Assembly: GCA_019155205.2 (NCBI GenBank)
Contig: JAHNZQ020003148.1
Coordinates: 114,469-178,468 of the forward strand
Source of the DNA: Gracilaria vermiculophylla
Lineage: Eukaryota; Rhodophyta; Florideophyceae; Gracilariales; Gracilariaceae
Direction of reading: 5' to 3'
DNA length: 64,000 nucleotides
The notes under the pieces were generated by a model. It did not search any database and was not told the origin of the DNA. It saw only the letters and a list, made by a program, of their open reading frames with translations. A program made the translations under genes and the position numbers. The stretch's first letter is position 1. Each line of letters begins with the position of its first letter. Positions 53,436 to 64,000 of this stretch are shown piece after piece.

Positions 53436-54265
53436 TGTAATACAACGCTCTCCATGGAGGTTTATCTTGGCACTTTGCCGATTCACCAGATTCCGGGTTG
53501 ACCGTAAGGCCGCAAGAGCGATTCACGTCCGTTTGCACGGTAGGTTCCGGAGCTACCCATCCGTAGCTTGTCGCGCAACGCGGCAGCCGCGCTCGGCCCG
53601 ATGGCTGTAATATGGGTGCTGGGTGGCACCTGCCTTGCTGGGTTGGGTTAGTTCAGTATTTCTGCTACTTTAATTATTTATTTATTTAGGCCATTCCGGC
53701 CCTAGAGCTACGATACTTAGTGCGACGGGACTTCGTCTGTCGTGCCCAGTAAACCGCACCAAGCGGGATCTTCGGTGTGAACGTGCCGTCCACGCTAGTG
53801 ACTCTCTTCACCTTGGAGAAGTATGCCGTGGACTACGGAAGTCAACTGCCCGTGATGCCGAAAACAAATGTCTCGACTATTCTTCCCTTCTTCCAGGTTG
53901 GCTCTCGTACGAGGTTTTCCCCACTGGACCTTCGGTCTACCCCTTTCGGACTACGTTCGCCACGCGCTCACCACGGCTTTCCCAAAACCCGCGTGGCCCA
54001 ATATATTACCCGGCCGCATCGAGATAGCCCGATATATTACATGTAATTCTCACCGAACATTACGGAACGTTATTCAATTAAAGGAATTGGCGGATCCCGG
54101 GTTCTTTAGTTGTCTTTCCTCTTGCACCCGTTATGACGGCTTGGCCCCGGAGTTACGCCTGGCTCGTGTGCCTCGCCCGAGGAAGGCTCTGTCCCTGAAC
54201 AAGCTCGCGAGAGGGAGATTCGAACATCCTTCGTGGTAATTTTCTATTTGGGGTATTACACTACC
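53436..54265 (+). mobile_element. LTR family C copy 2, inserted in family B pol
   Basis: 830 bp similar throughout to 5,590-6,461. Starts tgtaatacaacgctctcc and ends in a decayed acactac. It interrupts the pol sequence between the protease-linker and the reverse transcriptase lead-in. No clear target duplication (tcttg before, cccgg after). Confidence 0.7.
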
Positions 54266-54399
54266 CCCGGTATCCGGGAGAGGAGATGCTATTGCGTACC
54301 CACCATTGAGAAACTTCGCGTGAATAGGTCAAGGGAGAGGCCAGTGAGAGAGAAAGCCGTACAACGACAGGCTTCAACGCGGTGGGCCCTTAGAAGGCA

Positions 54400-55080
54400 C
54401 TCGAGGAATTCGACATTGGACACGTTTCAGAGTCACACCACGAGCGCCTCCGCAACATGCTGCGGAAATTCATCACGATGGAGAACGGCTCTTTTGGGAA
54501 AATTACTGCAAGGGAGCACCGTTCTTATCTGCAGCCGGGAACTAGGTCGCTGGCACAGCACCCTTTCAAGGCCGGACCAGAGGCCGAGAAAGAGGAACAG
54601 TTCCAAGTAGACACGGTGCTCCGCGCAGGTGTGCTCGAGCCTGCTTAGGCACCCCGGGTATCTCCAGTGGTACTAAATCTGTTCTGCGCCGACTGTCCCC
54701 CGGTTCAATGTCGTGACGATACGTGATGCGCCTTCCCTTTCTCATATGGACGTGTGTCTTGACTTCCTTGGGAGTGCCACCATATTTACGTCAATGGATA
54801 CGAATTGGAGCCAATAGAAATTCCACGGTTGGGAAGATTGCTGCGTCGAAACCGCGTTCGTTTGCCATTCTGGCTCTTTTCGCTGCAAGCGGATATCCTC
54901 TAAACTATCCAATTCCCGCGCTACCTTCCAGCATGCCATCGACATCCTGTTGACCCGCTTCAAGTAGAGGACGTGTCTCGTGTATCTGGATGACATCTTC
55001 GTCTTCTCAGATAACCTGTATGTCCACTATACCCATGTGAGGGAGGTCATAAACGTTTTCGGGATGCAGATGTGACCCTC
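54400..55080 (+). pseudogene. Reverse transcriptase, family B, broken
   Basis: Lead-in frame at 54,457-54,648 contains EHRSYLQPGTRSLAQHPFKA and VLRAGVLEPA, the typical start of a Gypsy RT. A stop follows, then VSPVVLN. The fingers region is deleted or scrambled (54,660-54,760). Palm pieces recur as SMDTNWSQ (where S-L-D-x-x-S-G-Y-x-Q is expected), TAFVCHSGSF and ATFQHAIDILLTRFK. CLVYLDDIFVFSDNLYVHY carries an intact Y-L-D-D box (about 54,974-55,030). Several frameshifts make it inactive. Confidence 0.7.
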
Positions 55081-55830
55081 AAACTGAGCATGTGCGAGTT
55101 TTTCACAATTTCGGTGTTGTATCTGGGGCACATAATCCTTCCAGGATGGTTTTTAATCGAGGAAGCTCTTGTTACATCCCGGGCCAGGGCAAAAGAAGAC
55201 ACAACACATACAGAGCTTCGCTCCTTTCTAGGACTGGTAATCGTCTACCGATGGTTCATCCCGAGTTCTTCAGATACTCCCGTGCATCTGAAGGCGCCGG
55301 TGCGGAAACGTCGACAATCTAAACTAAAACACTTTACATCCGCTCAAAAGGATGCTTTCAATTCCCTTCCGAAGGCAATTTTTTCAGCACCGATCTTTTA
55401 ATTACCCAAACCAGATCTTTGTGCTCCGTCTGTACCGATTAAATCGACTACGAAGTTGGCTGTGCGTTCTTCCAAATAACATGGGAGGGGGAACGATACT
55501 CAATTGTCACTTGGTCAGTTTCTCTCAATGATGACGAGCGTAACTATTCCGTCTCGGAAAAGAAGTGCCTAGCAGTCGTGTGGGAATTGCCCATCCTTCG
55601 CCCATATTTTTTGGGGGTGTTTTTACTTTTTACATGAATCAATTCTCACTGAAGTGGTTGGTGAACCTTTCGGATCCATCAGGTCGCCGCATGCGAAGGA
55701 GACTCAGCATAGCAAAATGCTTCTTCCAAGTCGATTACAAAAAGCGTGCACAGAACACTGAGGCTGACATTCTGCCGCGCCTTCCCATTGCCGATAGAGC
55801 ACTCCCTCCGGAAGATGATAAACTCCCGTG
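55081..55830 (+). pseudogene. Connection and RNase H, family B, broken
   Basis: 55,072-55,401 gives KLSMCEFFTISVLYLGHIIL, HTELRSFLGLVIVYRWFIPS and FTSAQKDAFNSLPKAIFSAP, the RT thumb/connection. 55,400-55,830 contains RNase H fragments in shifting frames (RNYSVSEKKCLAVVWELPIL-like, QFSLKWLVNLSDPSGRRMRR, NTEADILPRLP). All boxes are recognisable, but the aspartates of the active site cannot be verified. Confidence 0.65.
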
Positions 55831-57515
55831 ATTCATGGCAGAGTCACCCGGTCCGGGAAGGATAGATCCATATTAGCTAGAGTGGCCAGTCAACTGGAGC
55901 TTTGGAGCTGATGATGACAATATGTTCGCCGAAGGCAAGATGAATAATGAGAAGCCCGTACAAGGATTTTGTAGGGCAGTAAAACCGTAGAAAGGTGCCT
56001 GAGAATAATTTACCGATCCCTTTTGCACGGAAATGCAAGCCCGTGTCAATGGTTGTCAATTTCTGCCTTTCAGAGTTAATAAACAGGGTGTCACTCTTTC
56101 CTTTGGTGCTGTCCTGGGCTCCACCCACGGTGGACTTGGCACCTCAAGCTACGCTTGGCATTTCACCACTAGTCAATGCCCACCGCCAACAGGGGAAGGG
56201 CTGGTTGATGAAACTAGTCAACGCTAGGATGAAGTCGATAGCACATGCCTAAGACGCTTAGAAGCGAGTTGTCGACGCCCGCTTACGACAGAAAAAAGCT
56301 ATACCCATTGCAACCAGCGACTTTTTGACCGTGTGGAAGGAATTCTCGAATCCCGAAGAGGAGAAGCGCATCAACATCTCGCCTTTAGCAAACGGGCCGT
56401 GTACAGTCCCCTCGGTAGCAACCAATTCTGTCGTGGTCTCCAAAATCGACAACCGCGGACGTCTGTTTCGTGATCGAGTTACATGAGCTGCTCCGCTCTC
56501 CTTAGAAGTAATCCTTCACCGCCCAATATTGCGGGATACAGCAGCCTTACGTCCGCTAGCAGCATATTCCATACCGGCGATCATACGGCCTTCCGTCTTG
56601 CCGCACCTCTCCCAGGGTGTTTTAGACTCCGGTAAGTTTCGGGAGACAAGCGTATTTTGTGGGACCTCAGAGCCCACATGGCCACCCCTCCACAAATCCA
56701 TTTCGAACTGGCATATTTACTGCCAAGCGGTGTCTCTCACCTCTCCGTTTGAAAAGAGGGAAGACCTCTCTTCCATTCTCTTCAAGGAGGTTGTTTGCTC
56801 GCTGTCGCAATGAGGAACTCACCATGACCTAGGGATAAGTGACCCCCCGTCTTACCCCACACGGGATAACGTCCTGGAGACGACACCGTCAACGACGAAG
56901 GTAAGCACCAAAGAGGCAGTGACCTTCACCACGAACTCCATGGCAATCTCTATCGAGAACCCGTCCGCGCCAGAAGCATTTCTAGACCGAGGCGAAACCA
57001 CCGTCTAAGTCGGAAACGGGAGCCGCAAGACGCCACTGCCTTGCGTCCCAAACGGGAGAGGCGAAAACCAAAACCTGTGACAACAGGTGCAGAGCAGGCA
57101 TGCGGTTGGTTGGTCACAAGTGGCAAGCCGCCAAGTGTGGGCCTCCGGAGTGGAAGTACACATGAAACATGGAGATTTCTACCCAAGACGGGGCAATTTA
57201 GAAGTCACCCCTACCCTGACAAACGGCACCAGTTCATCAAGAGAGACCGATCGCCTGCCGAACTACGCGTACCCGTCAGTGGGGCCACGAACTCTCGGAA
57301 CCGAACCACGCACGGAAATACCGCAGCCTGCCCACGGCGAAATTGTCCGAGTTGAACACCCCACGGTACCATCCCACGAACGAGAGCCGTGCAGGCTGGT
57401 GGTCAGACCAGAAAACCCAGAGGCGGAAGCAAGTATCCCATGGCGGAAAAGAAACCCGAAATGGGGACACACAACGCAGCGCAGGAGGAAACCACGATAA
57501 CTCCGCAATGCCGGA
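55831..57515 (+). pseudogene. Presumed integrase region, unreadable
   Basis: By position this should be the integrase, lying between RNase H and a chromodomain remnant. I could not find the zinc-binding or D-D-E boxes in any frame. Open frames such as 56,529-56,813 and 57,087-57,500 are long but show no family motif. The latter is rich in R, P and T and may be the integrase-chromodomain linker. Confidence 0.3.
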
Positions 57516-57522
57516 AGGTTCA

Positions 57523-57690
57523 CGTACAGGAATATGTTGTGGGATACATTGCTGGACGCTCTTACTACGACGATAGGGTGCTAAAGTACCACGTGCACTG
57601 ATACGAAAGCGACCCTTTCTTCCTACACATCCGAGCCGATCGAACACCTTCCGCGTTCTCTCGTGGTACGCTCTCAAGCAAAGCGGGTAC
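57523..57690 (+). pseudogene. Chromodomain remnant
   Basis: YVVGYIAGRSYYDDRVLKYH, then V-H and a stop where W is expected, then YESD, matches the first strands of a chromodomain. After a frame change TSEPIEHLPRSLVV corresponds to the usual T-W-E-P-x-x-x-L-p end. It supports assignment of the element to the chromoviruses. Broken by a TGA at 57,599-57,601 and a frameshift shortly after. Confidence 0.6.
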
Positions 57691-60032
57691 AGCGACTCAA
57701 GTGACACTATAGAACGCCCACCCAGGCTAGGTCTCTCGTCGAATGGGAATCTTAACGCGGAGGTATTAGTGCTGGTAATCGCCGCTGCACCAGCGCTTCA
57801 CTTTCTTGGAGCAAGCTTTAATAGTTTTTTCCAGCTAGCTGATCGATGATCATGGTGACCATAAGTATTTTGGTTCCCACTCACATAGCGTACTGTTTCG
57901 GCGCCACCGTAACCAATTTCATGTCCTGTTGGCTTAGTTTTGGTGCCATCAAGCGTAAGAGTTACTCAGGGAGATGCAGCAGCAACCCTTCAGGCAGGAG
58001 AATGGAAAGCAAGTGACACGTTTAATGCAACAGACCCCTTGGGGGAGAACTGCAAAAAGGCTAACTCTTCTAACCGTTACCCGGTAGAGGCACTCCGCTA
58101 GGGCGGCTCGCAAGGAGTTCTTGCAAAGCAGACAGATTACAAAAGGTGTCCGGAACGTTCAATCCAATGCCGCGGAAGTAATTCGCGATGACATTCTACT
58201 CGTCGGCACCAGTCGCTTGGGTCTTATTACCAAAGAAAGAGCCACTGGGATTTCCAGGGAGAGCTGGAGCTGGCAGCCATGCTAGGCTACCCGGAACTGC
58301 CTCAGTTTCCGCCTGCGCCAAGCGGATGGCAAATCAATCACTCGTGCCTCGGCCCCTATTCATGCAGGTCAATGGTGGCCATCGCTCCTTCGTCGTCCTC
58401 TTTGAGGTCACCTCCTACAGAAATTTTCCGCTCGTTATGGACCATAGGGTCGTCCTTCTCGGAGGACCTGTTTCCATCATTGGTGTACCATACCCGATCG
58501 GGTGTCCAGCTGGAATACTTTTCGGAGCCCTTCGAGATTCCCTCGCTTCCTTGCGGCTAATTTCCCGGACTTTCCATGGGTCGAAGGAGATGAAATTTCT
58601 CCCTCATGTGTTGTTCCCTTCCAAGCTTCGGATAGAACCGCCGGTTCCGCCGTCATGGTGCCCCCTCTGTTCCAGCGGTACTTCTTCGAAATGGACAGAA
58701 TTGATAGACTCTAGAAGGCCCTCAACTTCTTCGCAGTCGGCCACCCCTACGAGGGATATGCCCATGTCAAGGTGACGAATGAAATCGCACACACGCGGTT
58801 GAATGTATCACATTAGGTACTGATCGCACACCTCCGCAAGAAGGTACGCCGCTGCAAGGACAGCTCATTCGGTAATCAACGCCAATCACATCCCGTAATG
58901 CGGTTCTTTTCAGAAGTATTACCACAGATACGTTTGCACCGGAGCGGGCTCGACGAAGCAACCGCGACAAGTCTCCATGTGAGCCCACCAATATAGTAAA
59001 AGAACATAACGCGCTTGTCAGTGGGCTGGAGTGCTCCCTTTGACTTCTACATTCTGATACGGAACGAAATATCTCATTCGGAACCGTGTCTTACGGTCAA
59101 AACGGATTATGTTCTGCAAAACGATAGAACATTACGACCGGAATAAGTATCGAAACTCTTCCCGGAGGACCGGTCGAGTACAACAAAGGGCGTCCTGCCT
59201 TGCGATGGGAATTTTCTGCCACGCAAGGCTTTCCAAAACTGCAAAGCGTTCGCAATAGCCAATCTCTTCGCAAGTGCGGTAGATCCCCACATCGAAATGA
59301 AGTTCATCCATGATCATCACTTCAAACAAGAAACTGCTTTACCATTGGTAGGCTAATCTTATAAGCGCAGCGTGCGTCGCAGCATTGAGATCTTTCAAAT
59401 CTCATCGGCGTTGATGGGTAAGTACGGCGATGCGGGTTCTCCGATCCCAAAACGTCATCACAATGGCGCGAGGATCGCTTAAAAGGCCACCAACCCCTTC
59501 GACATAATGGTACAGAAGTTCCGAGTTCCGTACGGCAGAGGGGTCAAACTACGGTTCAAACCGGAGATAACTTTCCCCATGTGGGTTACAGGGTTGATTC
59601 TCCCCATGGAAGCGTATGACGGACACTGTCGGCTGTAGGCGTCCTCCAAGGCGGACAAACTCATTCTGCGTGCAATACTATAAGCAGCCAGAGGAGTTGG
59701 TACCGAGCGAAATTCTATGGACAGGTTATTGTTGGCATCGGGCAGTCGTTTTGCAATGCAGTCGAAGGGTTCTGAGGTGGCGCGCTCATGGTGAGTTCAA
59801 GAGTTTGTGTAACCTGAAAACTCGTTGGAGACAGAAGCGATTGTCGTCTTGAAGAAGCTGGGTCAACGCTTGTTTTGTGCACTATGAGCTCCTCGTTTTG
59901 ACCCACCAGCGAATTGGATAAGGGTGCACACTTAGGCATCTTACCCGCCTACGGCACGCCCACCTTGGGTTTGTGCCCTTGGCTAAGAGGAAAGATGTGA
60001 AATGCACGCCCGTTTTTCGGGGTATTATCGCC
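57691..60032. other. Unexplained 2.3 kb between chromodomain and 3' LTR
   Basis: Chromoviruses normally end soon after the chromodomain. Here 58,188-58,775 is open for 195 codons, with overlapping frames 58,279-58,560 and 58,502-58,714, and fragments such as HPYEGYAHVKVTNEIAHTRL (about 58,740) and MVQKFRVPYGRGVKLRFKPE (about 59,505) look like coding sequence. I do not recognise them. They may be an extra 3' gene, a captured host gene or another nested element. Confidence 0.35.
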
Positions 60033-60759
60033 TGTGGAATCCCACGGAGAAACCCGCGTTATAAGATTGATATGAATAAGTCCCGTGCAAGCGGCCGGTG
60101 GCACGATTCCAACATGTGTGGCATGGAAAACTCCTGGTAGGACCGGTGCCTCCGACAGAACATGTGTGAAGGCCAAAACGGCCGTGTATTTATTTATTTA
60201 GATTTCTCTCTACTCCCTCAATTAGCACTACAGTACTTAAGGGCAACGGCTCCACCGCCGCCGCCCTCAATAAAAATTAAGCAAGGTTTCGGCTCTGAGC
60301 CTTCTGCCTCCATTGGTGTTTTTCTCTCACAAAAGATATCCCGTAGCGTCCGGTTGCTCCTCCACCATGTTTGTAGAGAGCACCCATACTTGTATACAAT
60401 TGCAGTCTCACTGTGCTCACTTCCTGTACAATGATCTTTTACGGCCCGCCGTTGTTTGCCTCATGGCAACCTCTTTGTTTCCCATGTTGGTGGTAGATCC
60501 TCCACTTTATGAATCTCGCGACTGGCGCCCTTCCTTTCTTTCCGTCTCTCTTCGCCAAGGAAGCACCACACACTCATACACCTACATAGTGCGGATCTTT
60601 CTCATTCCTCTCATGCCAAGTGCTGTCGGGAGAGGCTCGATCTTACACCCGAAAATGACGTGTTGTTCCTTTGAGAGGGTTCTACGGTCGAAGTAACTCT
60701 GCAGAGGAAAATTTGGACGTCGCCGTGTGCTTCTCTCGCTCGCGTACTGTTGCACTACA
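60033..60759 (+). repeat. LTR family B copy 4
   Basis: 727 bp, tgtggaatcccacgg to tgcactaca, similar throughout to copy 3. It is followed not by the leader motif but by gaacccgtagccag, so it is best read as the 3' LTR of the element starting at 50,949. Confidence 0.8.
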
Positions 60760-61368
60760 GAACCCGTAGCCAGCATGATGCTGCGTTTCACTGAGTGGGA
60801 AGAAAGAAGCTCCCGTACGTTCTAAGGTATGGTGCAGAGCTCTGGCTATCTCGCAACAGTCCATTCACGTGACAACTGTGACATGAAGAGTGTACGTGGC
60901 AGGCTTTCTAGTGTACCGAGCTGCCATGAATCGAAATCTACAATTGCTGTTCAGAATAGCACTAGTATTCAATCATAGAGCGAAAATGTTCACAATTCAC
61001 ACCCAACCATTAACGCATTTATTTATTGTTTTACAGACCCGTCTCTTATTGGATGGCTGAAATCAACGGGTTACAATCATCGTCTAGCGGCAGCACGGTG
61101 GGGCGTTTTTCAATGGCTATACGAGTTTTGTTCAAGAGCTTTGGTGCCCCAGGGCAGAAGGTAGAGCCTTGCATCTTAGGTTCGGTTCATTCGTTCTATT
61201 TGGGTATTGGTTTGCAGATGGTAGGCAGTCATGAAGTAGTGCTTCAAATCTAACAGGGCACACATTGATTCGAAGAACGTAGACACCAAGTTAGATCCGT
61301 TGTCCGTAGTGAGCAGTAGAGGTGCACCATATGAATGTGTACAGAACGAAAAGTACTAAGAGCTGAGC
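60760..61368. other. Spacer or leader before the second family B gag
   Basis: No LTR or leader motif was recognised directly before the gag start. A 75-codon frame at 61,026-61,253 has no domain. The segment could be flanking DNA or a long leader. Confidence 0.35.
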
Positions 61369-62429
61369 ATGGTAGATTTTAGCACAGATAACAGCGAAAG
61401 ATCAATTTCCCGCAAGCGAGACGCGCAAGACATGATCAATATGCTAGAAACTGAATGTCTTTTTCAACATGACCCCCGTCAGAGCTTCATTGCGGGTCCA
61501 GAAGGTAACAGCCAAGTGCTGATGATCTTGCTTTCTGTTCACAAGATCAATGTTTTGGACGGCCTATCGAGGGCATCATGGAAAACGGTAAAGTGGAAAG
61601 CAACAAGGAACTATTCCAACGCATTTTCGAACGCTTATTTCGAGAACGTTGGATCGCTTCAGCACAATGAACTTCGCGCTTTGCGCGAGACTCAGATCAC
61701 CATGGCAGAGGAATTAGCCACGCTTTGTGAGAAGGTTAATAGCACTGCTGTGCAGGAGTTTGCAGAGAATCTCCGTATACTACGTGCTGATGTGAATGGA
61801 CTTCTCGAGTGTCTCGGACGCCCCGCTATGTTCGTGGAGGACATTGAAGACAAGTTCTCGCGTGTCGGACACCGTCTCCAGACGTTAGAACAAATGCTCC
61901 TTGAAAGAGATGGAAAAGACCCGGTTACTCCCGTCGCAGTTTCTCACCAAGCCAAGAAGACGGAACGTCCGAAGAGCCGAAAGAATCGGAAACACGATGA
62001 TGACGAAGCTGCGCCATCGGACTCCTCCAACGCGTCTTCTGATTCCGACCAGTCCGATTCTTCGGTTAATGATCTCCGTCGTGGACGTTCGTCATGCTCA
62101 AAGCGGTCGTCAGCCACCAAAGGTGTGATTCGTACCCGCACGAAGGGCAGGAAGCACGCCGAACTCAAGGAATTACGGCCGACCAACCCGCTCTACAAGA
62201 AGCTTCTTTCATATCGGTATTACCGTCTGGAGGACTCCTCGTTGGATCGCACACCCCGGGGTACGGGCAAAGTGAAAGACTGCATCAAGCGTATGCAGCT
62301 GTCACTTCGGAATCAACTGTTCACAGGTGAGGATCCAATCCTTGTGTTGGATTTCCTTGCACGCTTTGTAGCGGAAGCTGACATTCTCGGAATGAGCGAA
62401 GGAAAGGTTTACATTGCCTTGCCGTACTT

Positions 62430-62885
62430 CGTCGGTGTTCTCGGAATGCTAGATAAGGGTGCTAGATTGCAAGTTTGTTAGGGAATCACTCAAAAAAACT
62501 ACGAAAACGCTAGATTCTGCTAGTTCGCGGTGGTTGGCAAGCAAAAAAAATATTTTTTGGAAATCACTCTTTCATATTTTCTATTGCTCTCCGTCCATAG
62601 TACCGCAATTCGCTANNNNNNNNNNNNNNNNNNNNNNNNNNNNNNNNNNNNNNNNNNNNNNNNNNNNNNNNNNNNNNNNNNNNNNNNNNNNNNNNNNNNN
62701 NNNNNNNNNNNNNNNAATGTGAATGGGTTTGCTAGTTTTTACTTTCAAAAAACTAGCAGTGTTGAATGTGTGAAAATATTTTAATGGAAATTGATTCATT
62801 CAAAAGTGGGTTTTAAGAGTCGATATCCGTCCATTTTAATTCATTCTCTTTTGATTGTCAAACTAGCATTCCGAAAACACCGACG
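62430..62885. mobile_element. Small terminal-inverted-repeat element (MITE-like) inside gag
   Basis: Left end cgtcggtgttctcggaat plus gctag (62,430-62,452) and right end (62,863-62,885) are inverted repeats matching at 22 of 23 positions. Comparison with the uninterrupted gag at 52,838-52,860 shows the insertion point between gccgtactt and cttacg. The flank duplication is TT or TTC (2-3 bp; the border is ambiguous). gctag/ctagc recurs several times near both ends (62,458-62,525 and 62,730-62,870), like subterminal binding sites. There is no coding capacity. The true length is unknown because a 100-N gap lies inside. Confidence 0.8.
62616..62715. other. Assembly gap (100 N)
   Basis: Exactly 100 undetermined bases inside the small inserted element; probably a placeholder of arbitrary length at a repeat that failed to assemble. 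Confidence 0.95.
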
Positions 62886-63374
62886 TTCTTACGCGGCTTG
62901 GCCGAAGATCAATACCACTCTGTAAGAGGTTCATCACGCGCTTCTGAAGGAGGGGTTACTTGTTGGCCTGAGGCTGTCCATTGTTTGCTAAGGTCATATG
63001 CCACGAACTCAGCAATTCAGGACGCCATCCTCGCTTTGCGAGACACACGCCAGAACACGAGGGAAACGGAAACCGATTATCCGGTACGCCTGAACAAGGC
63101 TTTCCACCGCAGTGCTCACGTATATCCCGCCGAGGAACGTTGCACCATATTCGTGGATGGCTTCGACCAGGTTATTCGGATATTAGTCGCTCGACGACGA
63201 GAAAACAAACCAAAAGGCGACATACCTGGAACTGGTCCAGTATGTTCGCGCCGAAGGTGATGCCGCTCGCGCCCACACCCGCACTCCAGGAACCCGGGCT
63301 CGATCCGCAAAAGCGTTGTTGATGCACCCGGGAACCCTGACGACTTCCATCGGATACGATCGGTCTTTAAACCA

Positions 63375-63919
63375 TGAGTACGACAACGTTCAGTTGGCCG
63401 GGGACGCATTCGGTTCGATCCCCACCACTGAACTGCCATCTACCACGGAGGGTTGTGGCTCTGAACTTTTCCGCCTCCGGCGTTGCTTACCGCTGCTGCG
63501 AGTCAGCACCCGTTTGCAAGGCAGTTCATCCTCCCTCGAGACTTAGAGAGTGTCACCACAACTTGTGTCTATCCCTTACCGATATTGTCGTATACTCGCC
63601 TCAGTATTGGGTCCTGTTTTTGTTGCTCTTTTCGTCCCGTGCCCACACACCGGTGGACACGCTGTCGCTCCGGATCCCTACCGTATCCCTTCTCTGACAC
63701 TCGCTTGCGAGACTCCGTGCCGATTACTCGTGATTCCGGCCACTTTGTATAGGAGGAATCTCAGACTCAACACTCTAGGTAACCGCCTGAAGGGCTGCCC
63801 TCGGTCTTACCAACTGACTTCGCCGTGGCACGCCCAGAGTGGCTCTGTTTGCTTTGTTACCCAAAAAGGGGAAGATTCCGAACGTCTTCGTGGGGTTTTA
63901 CCGCCTCTGGCGTTGCACT
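63375..63919 (+). repeat. Probable LTR (family B/C-like), 545 bp
   Basis: Starts tgagtacgacaacgtt, comparable to the starts of LTR C, and ends gaagattccgaacgtctt ... gcgttgcactaca, the same end as LTR B and C. The interior does not align well with either, so it is a third related LTR type or a rearranged copy. It directly follows the broken gag. Confidence 0.5.
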
Positions 63920-64000
63920 ACACACACAAAGTGAGAGGCGAAGCTTCAACATTAGGAAGCGGAACACCAAAGCACATGGGCGGATTTCGTTCAGCCCTAA
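63920..64000. other. Window edge
   Basis: Eighty bases after the LTR-like end; gag or leader sequence may continue beyond the window. Nothing assignable. Confidence 0.4.

Larger units (their letters stand above)
50949..60759 (+). mobile_element. Family B Ty3/Gypsy chromovirus, degenerate, with nested LTR C
   Basis: Two same-orientation B LTRs (50,949-51,668 and 60,033-60,759) flank gag, reverse transcriptase, RNase H and a chromodomain-like stretch. An LTR C (53,436-54,265) lies between the gag/protease part and the reverse transcriptase. No target duplication is visible at the outer ends (gcata before, gaacc after), so rearrangement or decay has occurred. 57.7-60.0 kb is not explained by known pol domains. 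Confidence 0.75.
61369..63255 (+). pseudogene. Gag of family B, long and well preserved, split by an insertion
   Basis: From the ATG at 61,369 the frame is open for about 353 codons to the insertion site at 62,430 and resumes at 62,886 until about 63,255. N-terminal part: helical (MAEELATLCEKVNSTAVQEF, ENLRILRADVNGLLECLGRP). Middle: coiled-coil-like (FSRVGHRLQTLEQMLLERDG) followed by a basic then acidic/serine linker (KKTERPKSRKNRKHDDDEAA, NASSDSDQSDSSVND). Capsid: LYKKLLSYRYYRLEDSSLDR, LFTGEDPILVLDFLARFVAE and, after the insertion, LAEDQYHSVRGSS, ILALRDTRQNTRETETDYPV and RCTIFVDGFDQVIRILVARR. Without the insertion it would be a complete Gag of roughly 470 residues. The frame is lost after 63,255, and an LTR-like sequence follows. 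Confidence 0.75.

Noticed and set aside
53436..53501. Extension of the family B protease-linker protein to 53,501
   Set aside because: These codons align with the start of LTR C at 5,590, so they are inserted LTR sequence.

Overview
The window looks like nuclear DNA of a eukaryote with few or no introns in its genes and a heavy transposon load. Four convincing host genes lie in one island (about 39.0-48.0 kb). Each is a single open frame, and at least one has a TATA box and a short leader. On both sides (1-38 kb and 49-64 kb) the sequence is almost entirely layered, broken transposable elements. Compact intronless genes separated by retrotransposon deserts would suit a red alga such as a florideophyte. 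An oomycete or another protist is not excluded, and I cannot name the organism from sequence alone.

Layout. 1-1.85 kb: tail of an LTR (family A) and unassigned sequence. 1.85-4.73 kb: a decayed piggyBac-type DNA transposon with unusual paired palindromes at both ends. 5.36-6.95 kb: an LTR of family B split by an LTR of family C. 6.95-10.7 kb: a degenerate Ty3/Gypsy element whose reverse transcriptase and RNase H resemble the type I associate with oomycete genomes. 11.6-12.4 kb: a Tc1-type transposase relic. 13.75-14.5 kb: another LTR B. 18.5-26.7 kb, minus strand: a chromodomain-carrying Gypsy element (family A), apparently interrupted near its 3' end by an unrecognised plus-strand reading frame (19.2-20.5 kb). 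28.5-29.0 kb: gag of a fourth element type (D), cut off by the LTR of a plus-strand family A element (29.06-34.5 kb) that runs into an assembly gap. 35.1-36.4 kb: a Tc1-type element with complete ends. 36.8-37.3 kb: a further Tc1 relic.

Gene island. 39,092-40,306 encodes a secreted protein of an uncharacterised family. 42,625-43,305 encodes a DEP domain joined to what looks like a full-length methylglyoxal synthase with nearly all catalytic residues kept; this is the most remarkable gene here. 43,734-45,023 (minus) encodes a long coiled-coil protein, and 46,418-47,950 an F-box-like/WD-like protein. The coiled-coil and F-box-like genes are divergent across about 1.4 kb. Nothing indicates that the four genes share a pathway.

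50.9-60.8 kb: a Gypsy chromovirus with two family B LTRs, a nested family C LTR, reverse transcriptase, RNase H, a chromodomain remnant and a long unexplained 3' section. 61.4-63.3 kb: a second family B gag, the best preserved transposon gene in the window, split by a short terminal-inverted-repeat element. A likely LTR and the window edge follow. There are two 100-N assembly gaps (34,530-34,629 and 62,616-62,715). I found no CRISPR array, rRNA or convincing functional tRNA.
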